The translations under genes and the position numbers were made by a program. The notes under the pieces are model-generated. The model had not been told where the DNA came from. It saw only the letters and a list, made by a program, of their open reading frames with translations, and searched no databases. A DNA stretch of 64,000 bases from Echinicola shivajiensis (GTDB taxonomy: Bacteria > Bacteroidota > Bacteroidia > Cytophagales > Cyclobacteriaceae): NCBI RefSeq assembly GCF_018642165.1, contig NZ_JAHHZM010000002.1, positions 1 to 64,000 on the forward strand, in the 5' to 3' direction. The first letter of the stretch is position 1. Every line of letters begins with the position of its first letter. Positions 15,234 to 24,576 of the stretch are shown here, piece by piece.

Positions 15234-17126
15234 TTAGTAAAGGATACGGAATCTAATAGTTCCTTCGATTTCTTTCAAAGCATCAATAACTTCAGGAGCA
15301 TAGGCCTTATCGATATCGGTAATTACATAGCCAATCTTTTCATTGGTTTTTAGGTATTGACCAACAATGTTGATTTTATAGCTAGCCAAAACCTGGTTGA
15401 TTTTTGCTAAAACTCCTGGTTCGTTTTGGTGAATATGAATCAATCTATGCGCATCTCTTAGGAAAGGCAATTGGATATTCGGGAAGTTAACACTGTTGAA
15501 AGTATTACCAGTATTGATATATTCAATGATCTTACCCGGTACGAACTGAGCGATGTTTTCCTGCGCTTCCAATGTACTACCTCCAATATGAGGAGTCAGT
15601 ATAGTGTTTGGACATCCCTTAAGCTCAGACTCAAATGGTTCACTGTTGTTTTTAGGCTCAGAAGGGAATACATCCACAGCAGCACCAGCAAGGTGTCCAG
15701 ACTCTAAAGCTTCTTTCAAGGCAGGGACTTCCACTACATGACCACGGCTTAGGTTGACCAGGATAGCTCCTTTCTTCATTTTGGCAATTTTTGCCTTGTC
15801 AAGGATATTTTTGTTCTCCTTACGTCCATCTACGTGGAGGGAGATAATGTCACAGGACTCTAGAAGTTCATCCAAAGAATCTACTTTGGTAGCATTTCCA
15901 AGAGCCAATCTCTCTACAATATCATAATAGAATACGTTCATGCCCATATTTTCTGCCAATACAGAAAGTTGGGCACCGATATTACCATATCCGATGATGC
16001 CTAATTTCTTTCCTCTTACTTCAAAGCTTCCAGATGCTGATTTGTTCCATATTCCCTGATGCATCTGTAATGATTTGTCATGAAGATTTCTCATCAAGAA
16101 GATGATCTCGGAAATGGCCATTTCCACTACGGACCTGGTATTGCTGAAAGGAGCGTTAAATACGGCAATTCCTTTTTCTTGGCAGGTTTCCAAATCAATT
16201 TGATTGGTTCCGATACAGAAAGCGCCTACAGCGATCAGTCTATTGGCATTCTCTAAAACCTTTTTGGTGATCTGAGTTTTTGAACGGATACCAATAATCG
16301 ATACCGTTTTGATTTTCTCACATAGTTCCTCTTCAGACATGGCTGAACTTACAACTTCCACGTTGTAACCTTCCTGCTTCATTAATTCTACCCCAACAGG
16401 GTGGACATTTTCTAGCAGGAGTACATTGATCCGGCTTTTAGGGTAAGAGTATTTTTTATTCATCTTATTAACATACAGAATTTCATCTAAACTAGGGGCA
16501 ATATGGTCTGCCTTAGAAGAAACTTTGGGACGGTTTACATTTTCCGTAAATGCATAAAACTTGTTGGCCAGGCCAGAGGCCTTGATTTCATAATCCGTAT
16601 AACCATCGCCGATTACATAAACATCTCCTTCAAGGTGCAATGTCTTAATAGTCTCGGGTTTTCCGTTGTTTTTGGAAAGCAGATTGTCACGGTTGAAATC
16701 AACGATATTACCTTCAGAATCATAAACAAATTCGTTGGCAAAAACATTTTTTTCATGCACCCCATATTTAGCAACTACAGGTGTGATAAAATCTTTGAAG
16801 CCATTGGAGATAATATAAATATTCTCCGCGTTTTCCTGAATGAACTCTTTGTTTCTCTGGAAAGATTTGGAGATTTTTTTACTTAACTCGATAACGAGTT
16901 CTTGAATTTGCCCCTTATTGGCATTAAGGATTTCAATTCTTTTTTCAATGCTCTCTCTAAGGGAAACTTTCCCTTCCATTCCTAGATCAGTGATGTCTTT
17001 GATCGCTTTTAATTTTTCATCTCTTTTAGGGTCATTTCTCAAGCTGATTTCTCCTAGAATGTCCAGGGCTTCCACTTGTGTAAATGTACTGTCAAAATCG
17101 ATGATAAACTTTTTAATCATGGCCAT
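15234..17126 (-). CDS. serA: D-3-phosphoglycerate dehydrogenase fused to a SerB-like HAD phosphatase
   Basis: The 630-residue protein joins two serine-synthesis activities. Residues 1-220 form a HAD phosphoserine phosphatase-like domain with motif I D10-F-D12-S-T14, motif II S107 in IISNG, a lysine of motif III (K152 or K156), and motif IV GDGYTD (173-178). Residues 232-630 form 3-phosphoglycerate dehydrogenase: the NAD fold GYGNIG (379-384), catalytic R461 and H513 (TPHIGGST), and a C-terminal ACT domain (about 560-630) for serine feedback. Both halves keep catalytic residues, so the protein could perform the first and last steps of serine synthesis; the SerC transaminase would be elsewhere. 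The start may be ATG 17126 or 17120. Other HAD substrates cannot be excluded. Confidence 0.92.
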   Translation of the reverse strand: MAMIKKFIIDFDSTFTQVEALDILGEISLRNDPKRDEKLKAIKDITDLGMEGKVSLRESIEKRIEILNANKGQIQELVIELSKKISKSFQRNKEFIQENAENIYIISNGFKDFITPVVAKYGVHEKNVFANEFVYDSEGNIVDFNRDNLLSKNNGKPETIKTLHLEGDVYVIGDGYTDYEIKASGLANKFYAFTENVNRPKVSSKADHIAPSLDEILYVNKMNKKYSYPKSRINVLLLENVHPVGVELMKQEGYNVEVVSSAMSEEELCEKIKTVSIIGIRSKTQITKKVLENANRLIAVGAFCIGTNQIDLETCQEKGIAVFNAPFSNTRSVVEMAISEIIFLMRNLHDKSLQMHQGIWNKSASGSFEVRGKKLGIIGYGNIGAQLSVLAENMGMNVFYYDIVERLALGNATKVDSLDELLESCDIISLHVDGRKENKNILDKAKIAKMKKGAILVNLSRGHVVEVPALKEALESGHLAGAAVDVFPSEPKNNSEPFESELKGCPNTILTPHIGGSTLEAQENIAQFVPGKIIEYINTGNTFNSVNFPNIQLPFLRDAHRLIHIHQNEPGVLAKINQVLASYKINIVGQYLKTNEKIGYVITDIDKAYAPEVIDALKEIEGTIRFRILY

Positions 17127-17505
17127 TTTGTGGTGAACTTTTAATGATTAGGCTGTAAATTTAGTATTTTATCAAAATATTTGTGCGTTTGTTACGAAAA
17201 ATACTTTTAATTTTTTGATTCGGTTTTTTGGGGCTAAGGCCTAGATTTTCCAGTAATCTGCGAAATAAGGGAGATAGGCAATAAAATTGCACTTGAAGGT
17301 ATAGCAGAGCATGTTTTCACAGAATAATTAATCTGCCAAAATTCTTGTGAAAGTTCCTGTTTATTGAAGTACTTTTGGCAGTTCAACTTTAGTTTTCACT
17401 TGGAAACTATTATACATCAAGGAAGGTTGAAAATAGAATTGTTAAGGATTATTTGGGAGGTAATATTTGATTAAAATATTGCTGGATTTATAGAATAGAT
17501 AAAAT
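17127..17505. other. Intergenic region with a 9-bp stem-loop
   Basis: This is the divergent region between serA and the 67-residue ORF. It contains a perfect inverted repeat CTGCCAAAA (17333-17341) / TTTTGGCAG (17373-17381) around a 31-nt loop, which could be a regulator site or leader hairpin. The rest is AT-rich without an ORF. Confidence 0.45.
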
Positions 17506-17709
17506 ATGGCTATATCATTGGATAATTTAAGAGTGGGCAGGGTCTATTGTTTGACCAATTATGGAGAGAAAAGGGAGTTGGAGGTCTTGGCCAAGCTTGG
17601 CAGGGATAACTTTAGGGTTAAGGATAAGGATACTCTTGAAATTTATGAAATGGAGGAACTTCTAAGATGGGGGATAGGTAAAGATTATGATTTGGATGAA
17701 CTTCGCTGA
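17506..17709 (+). CDS. Small hypothetical protein (67 aa)
   Basis: A short ORF starting ATG with gene-like composition: a charged, soluble product beginning MAISLDNLRVGRVYCLTNYG and ending in acidic GKDYDLDELR. The N-terminal half looks like a small beta barrel (alternating hydrophobic residues with RVYCLTNYGEKRELEVLAKL). It has no signal peptide and no known motif. It stands alone between non-coding regions. I believe it is a real gene of a conserved but uncharacterised kind, from composition and codon use only. Confidence 0.6.
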   Translation: MAISLDNLRVGRVYCLTNYGEKRELEVLAKLGRDNFRVKDKDTLEIYEMEELLRWGIGKDYDLDELR

Positions 17710-17954
17710 TTAATGGCTTTGAGCCAAAAATTATTGTTTTTAACATGGTATCGGTGAAAATAAATAGGTGTTAAGCCCTAATTTTGAGGTTGTGAAATAA
17801 AAATATCAAAATTTATTTTAATGTTTTGTGTTAAAACAGAACGAAGTATGGTTATAAGGTGCGTGGTATTATTTGTTTATGTGTTTTGTATTGTTTTGCT
17901 GTTTCGAGGTTTTTATGTTTGTATTTTTTGGTATAAATTTTGATGTTCGATAAA
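17710..17954. other. AT-rich spacer downstream of the 67-aa ORF
   Basis: This spacer is T-rich and G-poor on the plus strand, with no ORF and no convincing terminator. It leads into the nested inverted-repeat region. Confidence 0.4.
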
Positions 17955-18127
17955 AGTGTGGAATTTTTGGACAAAATTATAACCGATCATGTAATAATAT
18001 GACCGTCAAATCGCAAAAAATATATTTTTGCAATTACTGATCGAAAAGTAGACAAAAGTTCTTGTTTAAGATAAGGCATACTTTTGTGAGCCATTAAGTT
18101 TTATATTCCACACTCATTGAAGGAGTG
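17955..18127 (+). promoter_or_regulatory. Nested inverted repeats upstream of the RND efflux operon
   Basis: Three nested pairings share one centre: AGTGTGGAAT (17955-17964) with ATTCCACACT (18105-18114), 10 bp; CGATCATGTAAT (17984-17995) with ATTACTGATCG (18033-18043), one bulge; and GCAAAAA (18013-18019) with TTTTTGC (18025-18031). A separate hairpin CACTC/GAGTG (18111-18127) uses bases also needed by the outermost helix, so the two forms would exclude each other. This is what a structured leader, an attenuator or a small RNA could look like. The inner AT-rich palindrome could instead be an operator. Confidence 0.45.
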
Positions 18128-18439
18128 CTCTGTGAGGTACAAGATCTCATGGTCTTTTCTTCATTAATCACTCAATTTAGGTTGATAAGATGAAATATGG
18201 TTTACTGGAAAATACAAGCCCAAGTTGTGGATTTCTTGCTTCTAAATTTTCCCACCATGTAAAAATCAACCTTTGAAAGAAAATCGGTTAAACAATCGAT
18301 CAGAAAAATAATCTCCAAAGTAGCCATTGGATTACCTCTTAGGCATGATATGATCATGGCGAAGGGGAATTGTTTGGCATTGTGAAACAAGTTTTAAACG
18401 AATAAAAGTTATTTGCTACCATATAACACTGCTAGATTT
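18128..18439. other. Untranslated region before the RND adaptor gene
   Basis: Beyond the nested repeats there is another small inverted repeat (TGAG/CTCA near 18132-18149) and no plausible gene. A 62-codon minus-strand ORF at 18202-18390 has no support. I could not find a clean TTTG/TAnnTTTG promoter here. Confidence 0.4.
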
Positions 18440-19618
18440 ATGATACCACTGTTTAATCGAAGAATTTCATTAAGAAGATGCTTAGGTGCATTCTTTGTCC
18501 TATTGGTGTGTTTACCACTAGTGTTTTCATGCAATGAGGGTAATACCAAGGAATTCAAAAGGAAGAAGCCTTTAAAGATTCCTACCATGAAATTATCGCC
18601 ACAAAAAATTGAAGTGCCTCAGACTTATGTTTGCGATATACAAGCGGTTCAATTTGTAGAAGTTCGTGCTAAAGTAGAGGGCTTTGTTGATGGTATTTTT
18701 GTGGATGAGGGTGCCTATGTGAAAAAAGGACAACCATTATTCAAGCTTAGTTCAGCAGAGCTTTATGAGGAAGTGAATAGTAACCAAGCGAGGTTGATGC
18801 AAGCCAAAGCGGAAGCACAGGCTGCCAAGTTGGAAATGGAGCGTCTTCAGACCTTGGTGGACAAAAAAATCATTACTTCTTCTGAGCTGGAGCTGGCTCA
18901 AGCCAAATATGAAATGGCCCAGTCTGGTATTATGCAAGCTGAATCTATGCTGAAAAATGCCAAAACTGGTCTTTCCTACACAACAATCAAGGCACCATTT
19001 GATGGTATTGTAGATAGAATTCCATTCAAGACCGGTAGTTTGGTGACCACTGGAGACCTGATGACGCATATTACTGACATCTCTGAGATTTTTGCCTACT
19101 ATAAGGTAAATGAGAATGAATATTTGAGGTTCATGCGTGAAAAGCTAGAGTCAGGCGAAGAAGAAGTTATAGAGAAAGAACTGACTTTGGTATTATCTGA
19201 TGGTCAGGAATACCCTTATAAGGGTAAACTGGAAACTATGGAGGCGGATTTTGAAAAAGGAACTGGTTCTATTGCATTTAGGGTAAGGTTCCCTAATCCA
19301 GATGGTTTGATCAAGCACGGTGCCTCTGGTAAGATCAAAATGACCAATGAAATGGATAATGTATTCCTAATTCCTCAGAAATCAAGTTTTGAGATTCAGG
19401 ATTTCAATTATGTATATGTATTGAATGAAGAAAACAAGGTTCAGGTAAGAAGTTTCAGACCAATCAAAAGGTTCGGTCTGTTCTATGTAGCTGAAGGATT
19501 TAAAAATGGTGACCGAATCATCTTTGAAGGTATCCAGCAAGTGAAAGACGGAAGTGTGATCGAACCAGTCAGTGTTTCGGATGAGGAAGCATACGATACC
19601 TTATACAACTCCCTATAA
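18440..19618 (+). CDS. RND efflux periplasmic adaptor (membrane fusion protein), lipoprotein
   Basis: The HlyD/AcrA-type adaptor joins the inner-membrane pump to the outer-membrane channel. From ATG 18440 it has a lipoprotein signal (LLVCLPLVFSC), a biotinyl-lipoyl half-motif (VRAKVEGFVDGIFVDEGAYV), an alpha-helical hairpin (EEVNSNQARLMQAKAEAQAA onward, about 115-175), the second lipoyl half (TTIKAPFDGIVDRIPFKTGS), then beta-barrel and membrane-proximal domains. A TTG at 18413 in frame would add nine residues before a much better start; I prefer the ATG because it places the signal peptide normally. It is first in a three-gene operon with the pump 32 bases downstream. Confidence 0.92.
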   Translation: MIPLFNRRISLRRCLGAFFVLLVCLPLVFSCNEGNTKEFKRKKPLKIPTMKLSPQKIEVPQTYVCDIQAVQFVEVRAKVEGFVDGIFVDEGAYVKKGQPLFKLSSAELYEEVNSNQARLMQAKAEAQAAKLEMERLQTLVDKKIITSSELELAQAKYEMAQSGIMQAESMLKNAKTGLSYTTIKAPFDGIVDRIPFKTGSLVTTGDLMTHITDISEIFAYYKVNENEYLRFMREKLESGEEEVIEKELTLVLSDGQEYPYKGKLETMEADFEKGTGSIAFRVRFPNPDGLIKHGASGKIKMTNEMDNVFLIPQKSSFEIQDFNYVYVLNEENKVQVRSFRPIKRFGLFYVAEGFKNGDRIIFEGIQQVKDGSVIEPVSVSDEEAYDTLYNSL

Positions 19619-19650
19619 GAACCTAATAGCTTAATTTGAATTAGTACAGC

Positions 19651-22600
19651 ATGTTTGAAATATTTATTAGGCGGCCAATTTTATCCACCGTCATTTCGGT
19701 GATCATTACATTGGTCGGATTATTATCATTGACTTCATTGCCGGTAACTCAGTTTCCTGAGATTGTACCTCCCTCAGTGACGGTAACGGCGCAATATACA
19801 GGTGCCAATGCGGAAGTATTGGCTAAAGCAGTGGCTACTCCTTTGGAGAGGGCCATCAATGGGGTTCCAGGTATGACCTATATGAACTCCGTGAATACCA
19901 ATGACGGTGTGTCGGTAATTACAGTAGTATTTAAAGTGGGGACGGATCCTGATCAGGCAGCGGTAAACGTTCAGAACAGGGTTTCCACGGTAATTGATGA
20001 GCTTCCTGAAGAGGTGATCAGGGCAGGGGTAATGACAGAAAAAGAGGTAAACAGTATGTTGCTTTACCTTAACCTGATGAGTTCCGATTCTACCCAAGAT
20101 GAAAAGTTCGTATACAATTTTGCGGATATCAATGTCCTTAAGGAGCTGAAGCGTATTGACGGGGTTGGTTTTTGCGAAATTATGGGGGTAAGGGACTATG
20201 CCATGAGAATATGGATGAATCCTGATAGAATGGTGGCTTATGATATTTCCCCTCAGGACATTACTGACGCCATTAGAAGTCAAAACGTGGAAGCAGCTCC
20301 TGGAAAGTCAGGAATCAGCTCTGATAAAGATCCCCAGATGTTGCAGTATGTCCTTCGTTATACTGGTAAATTTAACAAAGAAGAGGATTACGAAAATATT
20401 ACTATCAAGGCACTTCCTGATGGTTCCTTGTTGAAAATCAAGGATGTTGCTGAGGTGGAGTTTGATTCAGAGGATTACAATATGGTGTCCATCACTGATG
20501 GTAGCCCTTCAGCTTCTATCATGATCAAGCAACGCCCAGGCTCCAATGCCCGTGATGTAATCAATTCCATCAAATCAAAAATGGAAGAGTTGAAGGAAAG
20601 TTCATTTCCTCCGGGCATGTCTTATAATGTTTCCTATGATGTTTCAAGGTTCTTAGATGCCTCCATTGCTGGTGTGATCAAGACTTTGCTTGAAGCTTTT
20701 ATATTGGTATCTATAGTGGTATTTATTTTCCTTCAGGATTTTAGATCAACTTTGATTCCTGCCATTGCCGTACCGGTATCTCTGATTGGTACCTTCTTCT
20801 TTATGGATCTCTTTGGGTTCTCCATTAACCTATTGACCTTATTTGCGCTGGTTCTTGCGATTGGTATTGTGGTGGATAATGCCATTGTGGTAGTAGAGGC
20901 GGTCCATGTGAAGATGCATGAAGATAAAATGAGTGCCAAAGATGCCACTATCTCTGCGATGAGTGAAATTGGTGGGGCAATTATAGCCATTACCATGGTA
21001 ATGTCAGCTGTATTTATCCCTGTTGGTTTTATGTCTGGTCCAGTGGGTATTTTCTATAGACAGTTCTCCTTGACCTTGGCCATTGCCATTGTTATTTCAG
21101 GGGTGAATGCACTGACCCTGTCTCCAGCATTATGTAGTTTATTATTGAAAGCCAATAACCATGAAGAGGGTAAGCCTAAAGGTTTTGTGCAGAAGTTCTT
21201 TGATGGCTTTAACAATAGATATGATAAATTGTCTGGAAGTTATGCCGGCGTATTGAAGTCCATTGTAGGAAGAAAGTCTGTTACCTTTGGGGTTTTGGCA
21301 GTGTTCTTCTTGGCTACTTTTGGAATCAGTAGTATCCTGCCAACAGGCTTTATCCCAACTGAAGACCAGGGTATGGTTTACGTGAACGTGACCACTCCCC
21401 CAGGTGCTACGGTTGAAAGAACCAAAGTTATTTTAGATGATGTTCAAGCGGCCTTATTGCCATTGGATGAAGTAGAAACTATCTCGACTCTTGCTGGTTA
21501 CAGTTTGCTGACTGAAACCGCTGGTGCCTCTTATGGTATGGGGATGATCAACCTTGTTGCTTGGGAAGACAGGGACAAGAGCGTGGCAGAGCTCATTCGC
21601 GAATATGAGGGTAGGGTAAGCCATATTACAGGTGCAGAAATCCAGTTTTTCCCACCACCGAGTGTTCCAGGTTTTGGTAATGCTTCAGGTTTTGAGATGA
21701 GGCTATTGGATAAAACGGGTGGACCTTTGGATATCACTGCCAAGACTACACAAGACTTTGTGGCGGCATTGAATGAAAAGCCAGAACTGAATGGTGTATT
21801 TACCAACTTTGATCCGAATTTCCCTCAGTATATCCTTCATGTGGACCATGACAAGGCATCAAAACTGGGTGTTTCTGTGGAGGATGCTATGGCGACCTTG
21901 CAGAGTTTTATAGGTAGTTTTTATGCGTCTAACTTCATTCGCTTTGGACAGATGTACAAGGTGATGATACAGGCGGCTCCTGAATACAGAACCAATCCAG
22001 AATCCTTGCTTAAGATGTATGCAAAAAGCTCACATGGTGATATGGTGCCTTATTCCAACTTTGTGACCTTGGAGCGTGTATATGGGCCAGAACAGTTGAC
22101 CAGGTACAATATGTATACTTCTGCCATGATCAATGGTGAAGCAGCAGAAGGCTTTAGTAGTGGGGATGCTATCCAATCAGTTGAAGCTGCCGCCTTGGAA
22201 TTTTTGCCAAGGGGATTTGATATTGACTGGTCAGGTATCACTCGAGAGCAGATTGCATCAGGGAATCAGGCTTTATATATTTTCGCAATCTGTTTGATCT
22301 TCGTATACCTTTTATTGGCAGCCCAGTATGAAAGTTATATGCTGCCAATGCCGGTGATTTTATCATTGCCAGCAGGTATTTTCGGTGCCTTCTTATTGTT
22401 GAAATTAACTGGTTTGGAAAACAATATCTACGCGCAGGTATCCTTGGTAATGCTGATTGGTCTTTTGGGTAAGAATGCCATTCTGATCATTGAGATCGCT
22501 ATTCAAAATAGGAACAAAGGTTTGGGCATTATCGAATCTGCCATCAAGGGTGGAGTAGAAAGATTACGTCCGATTTTGATGACTTCATTTGCCTTTGTTT

Positions 22601-22809
22601 GTGGTTTGATACCTTTGACCATTGCCTCTGGTGCTGGTGCTATTGGTAACCGTACCATTGGTACAGCTGCGGCAGGGGGGATGTTAATTGGTACTATAGT
22701 GGGGGTTTTCTTGATTCCAGGTCTTTATGTGGTTTTTGAATCCATTAGTACCCATTTTAAGAATAAGTCAATTGAAGAACCAGTAAAAGAAGAAGCAGTA
22801 GAAGCATGA
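19651..22809 (+). CDS. RND efflux pump permease (HAE1/AcrB-like)
   Basis: The 1052-residue inner-membrane proton antiporter has the family layout: one N-terminal TM helix (FIRRPILSTVISVIITLVGL), a large periplasmic loop, TM2-6, a second loop and TM7-12. The relay lysine is present in GLLGKNAILIIE. In the TM4 relay motif it reads VVDNAIVVVE (D409, N410), where AcrB has two aspartates. This is probably a multidrug or solvent exporter. It overlaps the outer-membrane factor gene by four bases (ATGA), so translation is coupled. No local repressor gene is present; control may involve the long leader at 17955-18439. Confidence 0.96.
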   Translation: MFEIFIRRPILSTVISVIITLVGLLSLTSLPVTQFPEIVPPSVTVTAQYTGANAEVLAKAVATPLERAINGVPGMTYMNSVNTNDGVSVITVVFKVGTDPDQAAVNVQNRVSTVIDELPEEVIRAGVMTEKEVNSMLLYLNLMSSDSTQDEKFVYNFADINVLKELKRIDGVGFCEIMGVRDYAMRIWMNPDRMVAYDISPQDITDAIRSQNVEAAPGKSGISSDKDPQMLQYVLRYTGKFNKEEDYENITIKALPDGSLLKIKDVAEVEFDSEDYNMVSITDGSPSASIMIKQRPGSNARDVINSIKSKMEELKESSFPPGMSYNVSYDVSRFLDASIAGVIKTLLEAFILVSIVVFIFLQDFRSTLIPAIAVPVSLIGTFFFMDLFGFSINLLTLFALVLAIGIVVDNAIVVVEAVHVKMHEDKMSAKDATISAMSEIGGAIIAITMVMSAVFIPVGFMSGPVGIFYRQFSLTLAIAIVISGVNALTLSPALCSLLLKANNHEEGKPKGFVQKFFDGFNNRYDKLSGSYAGVLKSIVGRKSVTFGVLAVFFLATFGISSILPTGFIPTEDQGMVYVNVTTPPGATVERTKVILDDVQAALLPLDEVETISTLAGYSLLTETAGASYGMGMINLVAWEDRDKSVAELIREYEGRVSHITGAEIQFFPPPSVPGFGNASGFEMRLLDKTGGPLDITAKTTQDFVAALNEKPELNGVFTNFDPNFPQYILHVDHDKASKLGVSVEDAMATLQSFIGSFYASNFIRFGQMYKVMIQAAPEYRTNPESLLKMYAKSSHGDMVPYSNFVTLERVYGPEQLTRYNMYTSAMINGEAAEGFSSGDAIQSVEAAALEFLPRGFDIDWSGITREQIASGNQALYIFAICLIFVYLLLAAQYESYMLPMPVILSLPAGIFGAFLLLKLTGLENNIYAQVSLVMLIGLLGKNAILIIEIAIQNRNKGLGIIESAIKGGVERLRPILMTSFAFVCGLIPLTIASGAGAIGNRTIGTAAAGGMLIGTIVGVFLIPGLYVVFESISTHFKNKSIEEPVKEEAVEA

Positions 22810-24272
22810 TGAATAATAGAGTAATATTTACCGGTCTTTTTACCTTATTGCTGGCTTGGTCCTGTAAAACTGGCGAGATCGCTCAGGATCAAGAATTGAC
22901 CATCCCAGAAGATTATGGGGTGATTCAGGACTCGGTGGAGACCATTGCTGAAGAAAATTGGAAGATGTTTTTTGAAGACGAGCGCTTGAAGCGCTTGATT
23001 TCAAAAGCACTTGAAAATAACCAGGATGTCTTAAAGACATTGGAAAGAATTCGTATAGCCAATTCCCAGATGAAAGTGGGGAAGCTGGGAATGTTGCCTG
23101 AAATCAGTGCAATTGCAGGTGGGAGTAGGAAGAAATTTGGGGATTATACTATGGATGGAGTGGGTAATTATGATACCAATTTTTCTGATAACCTTTCTGA
23201 AGACCAAAAAATCCCTTCCCCGTACAAGGATTATGTTTTAGGGGCTCAGTTTGCCTGGGAACTGGATATATGGGGAAAGTTTGCCAATAGAAAAAAGGCT
23301 GCCGTAGCACGTTGGCTGGCCACAGAGCAGGCTGCTAATATGATTAAAACCCAGTTGATCGCCAATGTGGCAAAGCTATATTATGAAATGGTAGGCTTGG
23401 ATGAAGAGGTGATCATTCTTTCCAAAAACATTTCCTATCAGGAGATGGCCTTTAATCTTTCCAAAGATTTGAAGGAATCAGGCAAGGAAACCCAGCTGGC
23501 AGTGGATCAGTTTGAGGCGCAATTATTGAATTCAAAGTCCCTTTTGATTCAAAAGGAAAGAGAATTAAGGTCGGTAGAAATTGCCTTGATGAGCTTATTG
23601 GGAACTTATGAGGATGGGTTGCAAAGAACCACCTTGTCTCAGGTGAACTTTGTTCCTGAAATTATCCAGATTGGAATACCGGCTGACCTGCTTCAGAGAA
23701 GACCGGATATCAGACAGGCAGAGATGGAATTGGAAGCTTCCAAGGCAGACGTAAAAGTAGCCAGGGCAGCATTCTTCCCTTCTTTAAACCTTATAGGTGG
23801 AGTTGGTTTTAATGCTTTTGATATCAGCAAATTGTTTCTAAGTCCTGCATCTACCTTTTATCAGGCAGGGGCCAATCTAATGGCGCCTATCTTCAACAAA
23901 GGGAGGATAAAGGCTTCTTTTGAGCAAGCAAAGGCTTCCCAGAAAATTGCCTTTTTGGATTATGAACAAACTGTCCTGAATGCCTATTTGGAGGTGCTGG
24001 ATATGGTTAATGTGTATTCTACCTTGGATGAGCAGCTGACCATGAAAACAGATGAAGTATTGGTGTTGAGAAGGTCTATTTCGAATGCCAATACCATGTT
24101 CTCCGTTGGTTATGCTAATTATCTGGATGTAATCAACTCCCAAAACAGGGCATTGGAGGCAGAACTTGATTATGTTGGTTTGAAAACCCAAAAGCTAAAA
24201 AGTATAGTTAATCTTTACAGGGCTTTGGGAGGTTCTATGAACCAGGTGCAAGGGGTTGATGGAACTTCCTGA
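22806..24272 (+). CDS. Outer-membrane efflux factor (TolC/OprM-like lipoprotein)
   Basis: The 488-residue NodT/OprM-type lipoprotein starts at ATG 22806 overlapping the pump's stop. It has a lipobox (LLLAWSC, Cys20), then two repeats of the outer-membrane efflux protein domain (about 60-260 and 275-475), with the characteristic LLQRRPDIRQAEMELEASKA at the second repeat and long helices for the periplasmic tunnel. It completes a tripartite efflux system with the two preceding genes and is followed by a strong terminator. Confidence 0.94.
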   Translation: MMNNRVIFTGLFTLLLAWSCKTGEIAQDQELTIPEDYGVIQDSVETIAEENWKMFFEDERLKRLISKALENNQDVLKTLERIRIANSQMKVGKLGMLPEISAIAGGSRKKFGDYTMDGVGNYDTNFSDNLSEDQKIPSPYKDYVLGAQFAWELDIWGKFANRKKAAVARWLATEQAANMIKTQLIANVAKLYYEMVGLDEEVIILSKNISYQEMAFNLSKDLKESGKETQLAVDQFEAQLLNSKSLLIQKERELRSVEIALMSLLGTYEDGLQRTTLSQVNFVPEIIQIGIPADLLQRRPDIRQAEMELEASKADVKVARAAFFPSLNLIGGVGFNAFDISKLFLSPASTFYQAGANLMAPIFNKGRIKASFEQAKASQKIAFLDYEQTVLNAYLEVLDMVNVYSTLDEQLTMKTDEVLVLRRSISNANTMFSVGYANYLDVINSQNRALEAELDYVGLKTQKLKSIVNLYRALGGSMNQVQGVDGTS

Positions 24273-24297
24273 ATAATTAATGATAAATGAGTTAGTT

Positions 24298-24328
24298 AGG
24301 GACTGCCCGGAGGACAGTCCCTTTTTTT
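24298..24328 (+). terminator. Terminator of the RND efflux operon
   Basis: AGGGACTG / CAGTCCCT with an inner CC/GG pair is followed by seven T residues. It lies 26 bases after the outer-membrane factor stop codon. Confidence 0.88.
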
Positions 24329-24526
24329 GTTCCTGAAATTACAGACTGACTGAAGTGAATTAATCATAGAAGATCAAGAAATGAAAAATAAGGGAGGGTG
24401 TTTCAATTCTTATTTTCTCTGCACTGATTTAGTATGGTAATTAGCAACTACCATATCAGGCCAGTTCAAAACTATTTTTTTTGACTCAGGTCTTCTGTTT
24501 TTATAGCGCAAATAGGAGAGAAATAA
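24329..24526. other. Convergent intergenic spacer
   Basis: This is the region between the RND operon terminator and the sppA terminator. I see no ORF, no hairpin of note and no promoter. Confidence 0.4.
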
Positions 24527-24556
24527 ACAAAAAAGGAGCACTGTATAATGCTCCTT
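24527..24556 (-). terminator. Terminator of sppA
   Basis: On the minus strand, stem AGGAGCA / TGCTCCT (loop TTATACAG) is followed by a T run (24534-24527). Confidence 0.82.
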
Positions 24557-24576
24557 AGTCAGAAATATCTGATTTT

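Noticed and set aside
18202..18390. 62-codon minus-strand ORF upstream of the RND operon
   Set aside because: It lies in a leader region and has no recognisable domain. The open frame is short enough for chance, and no promoter or start context supports it.
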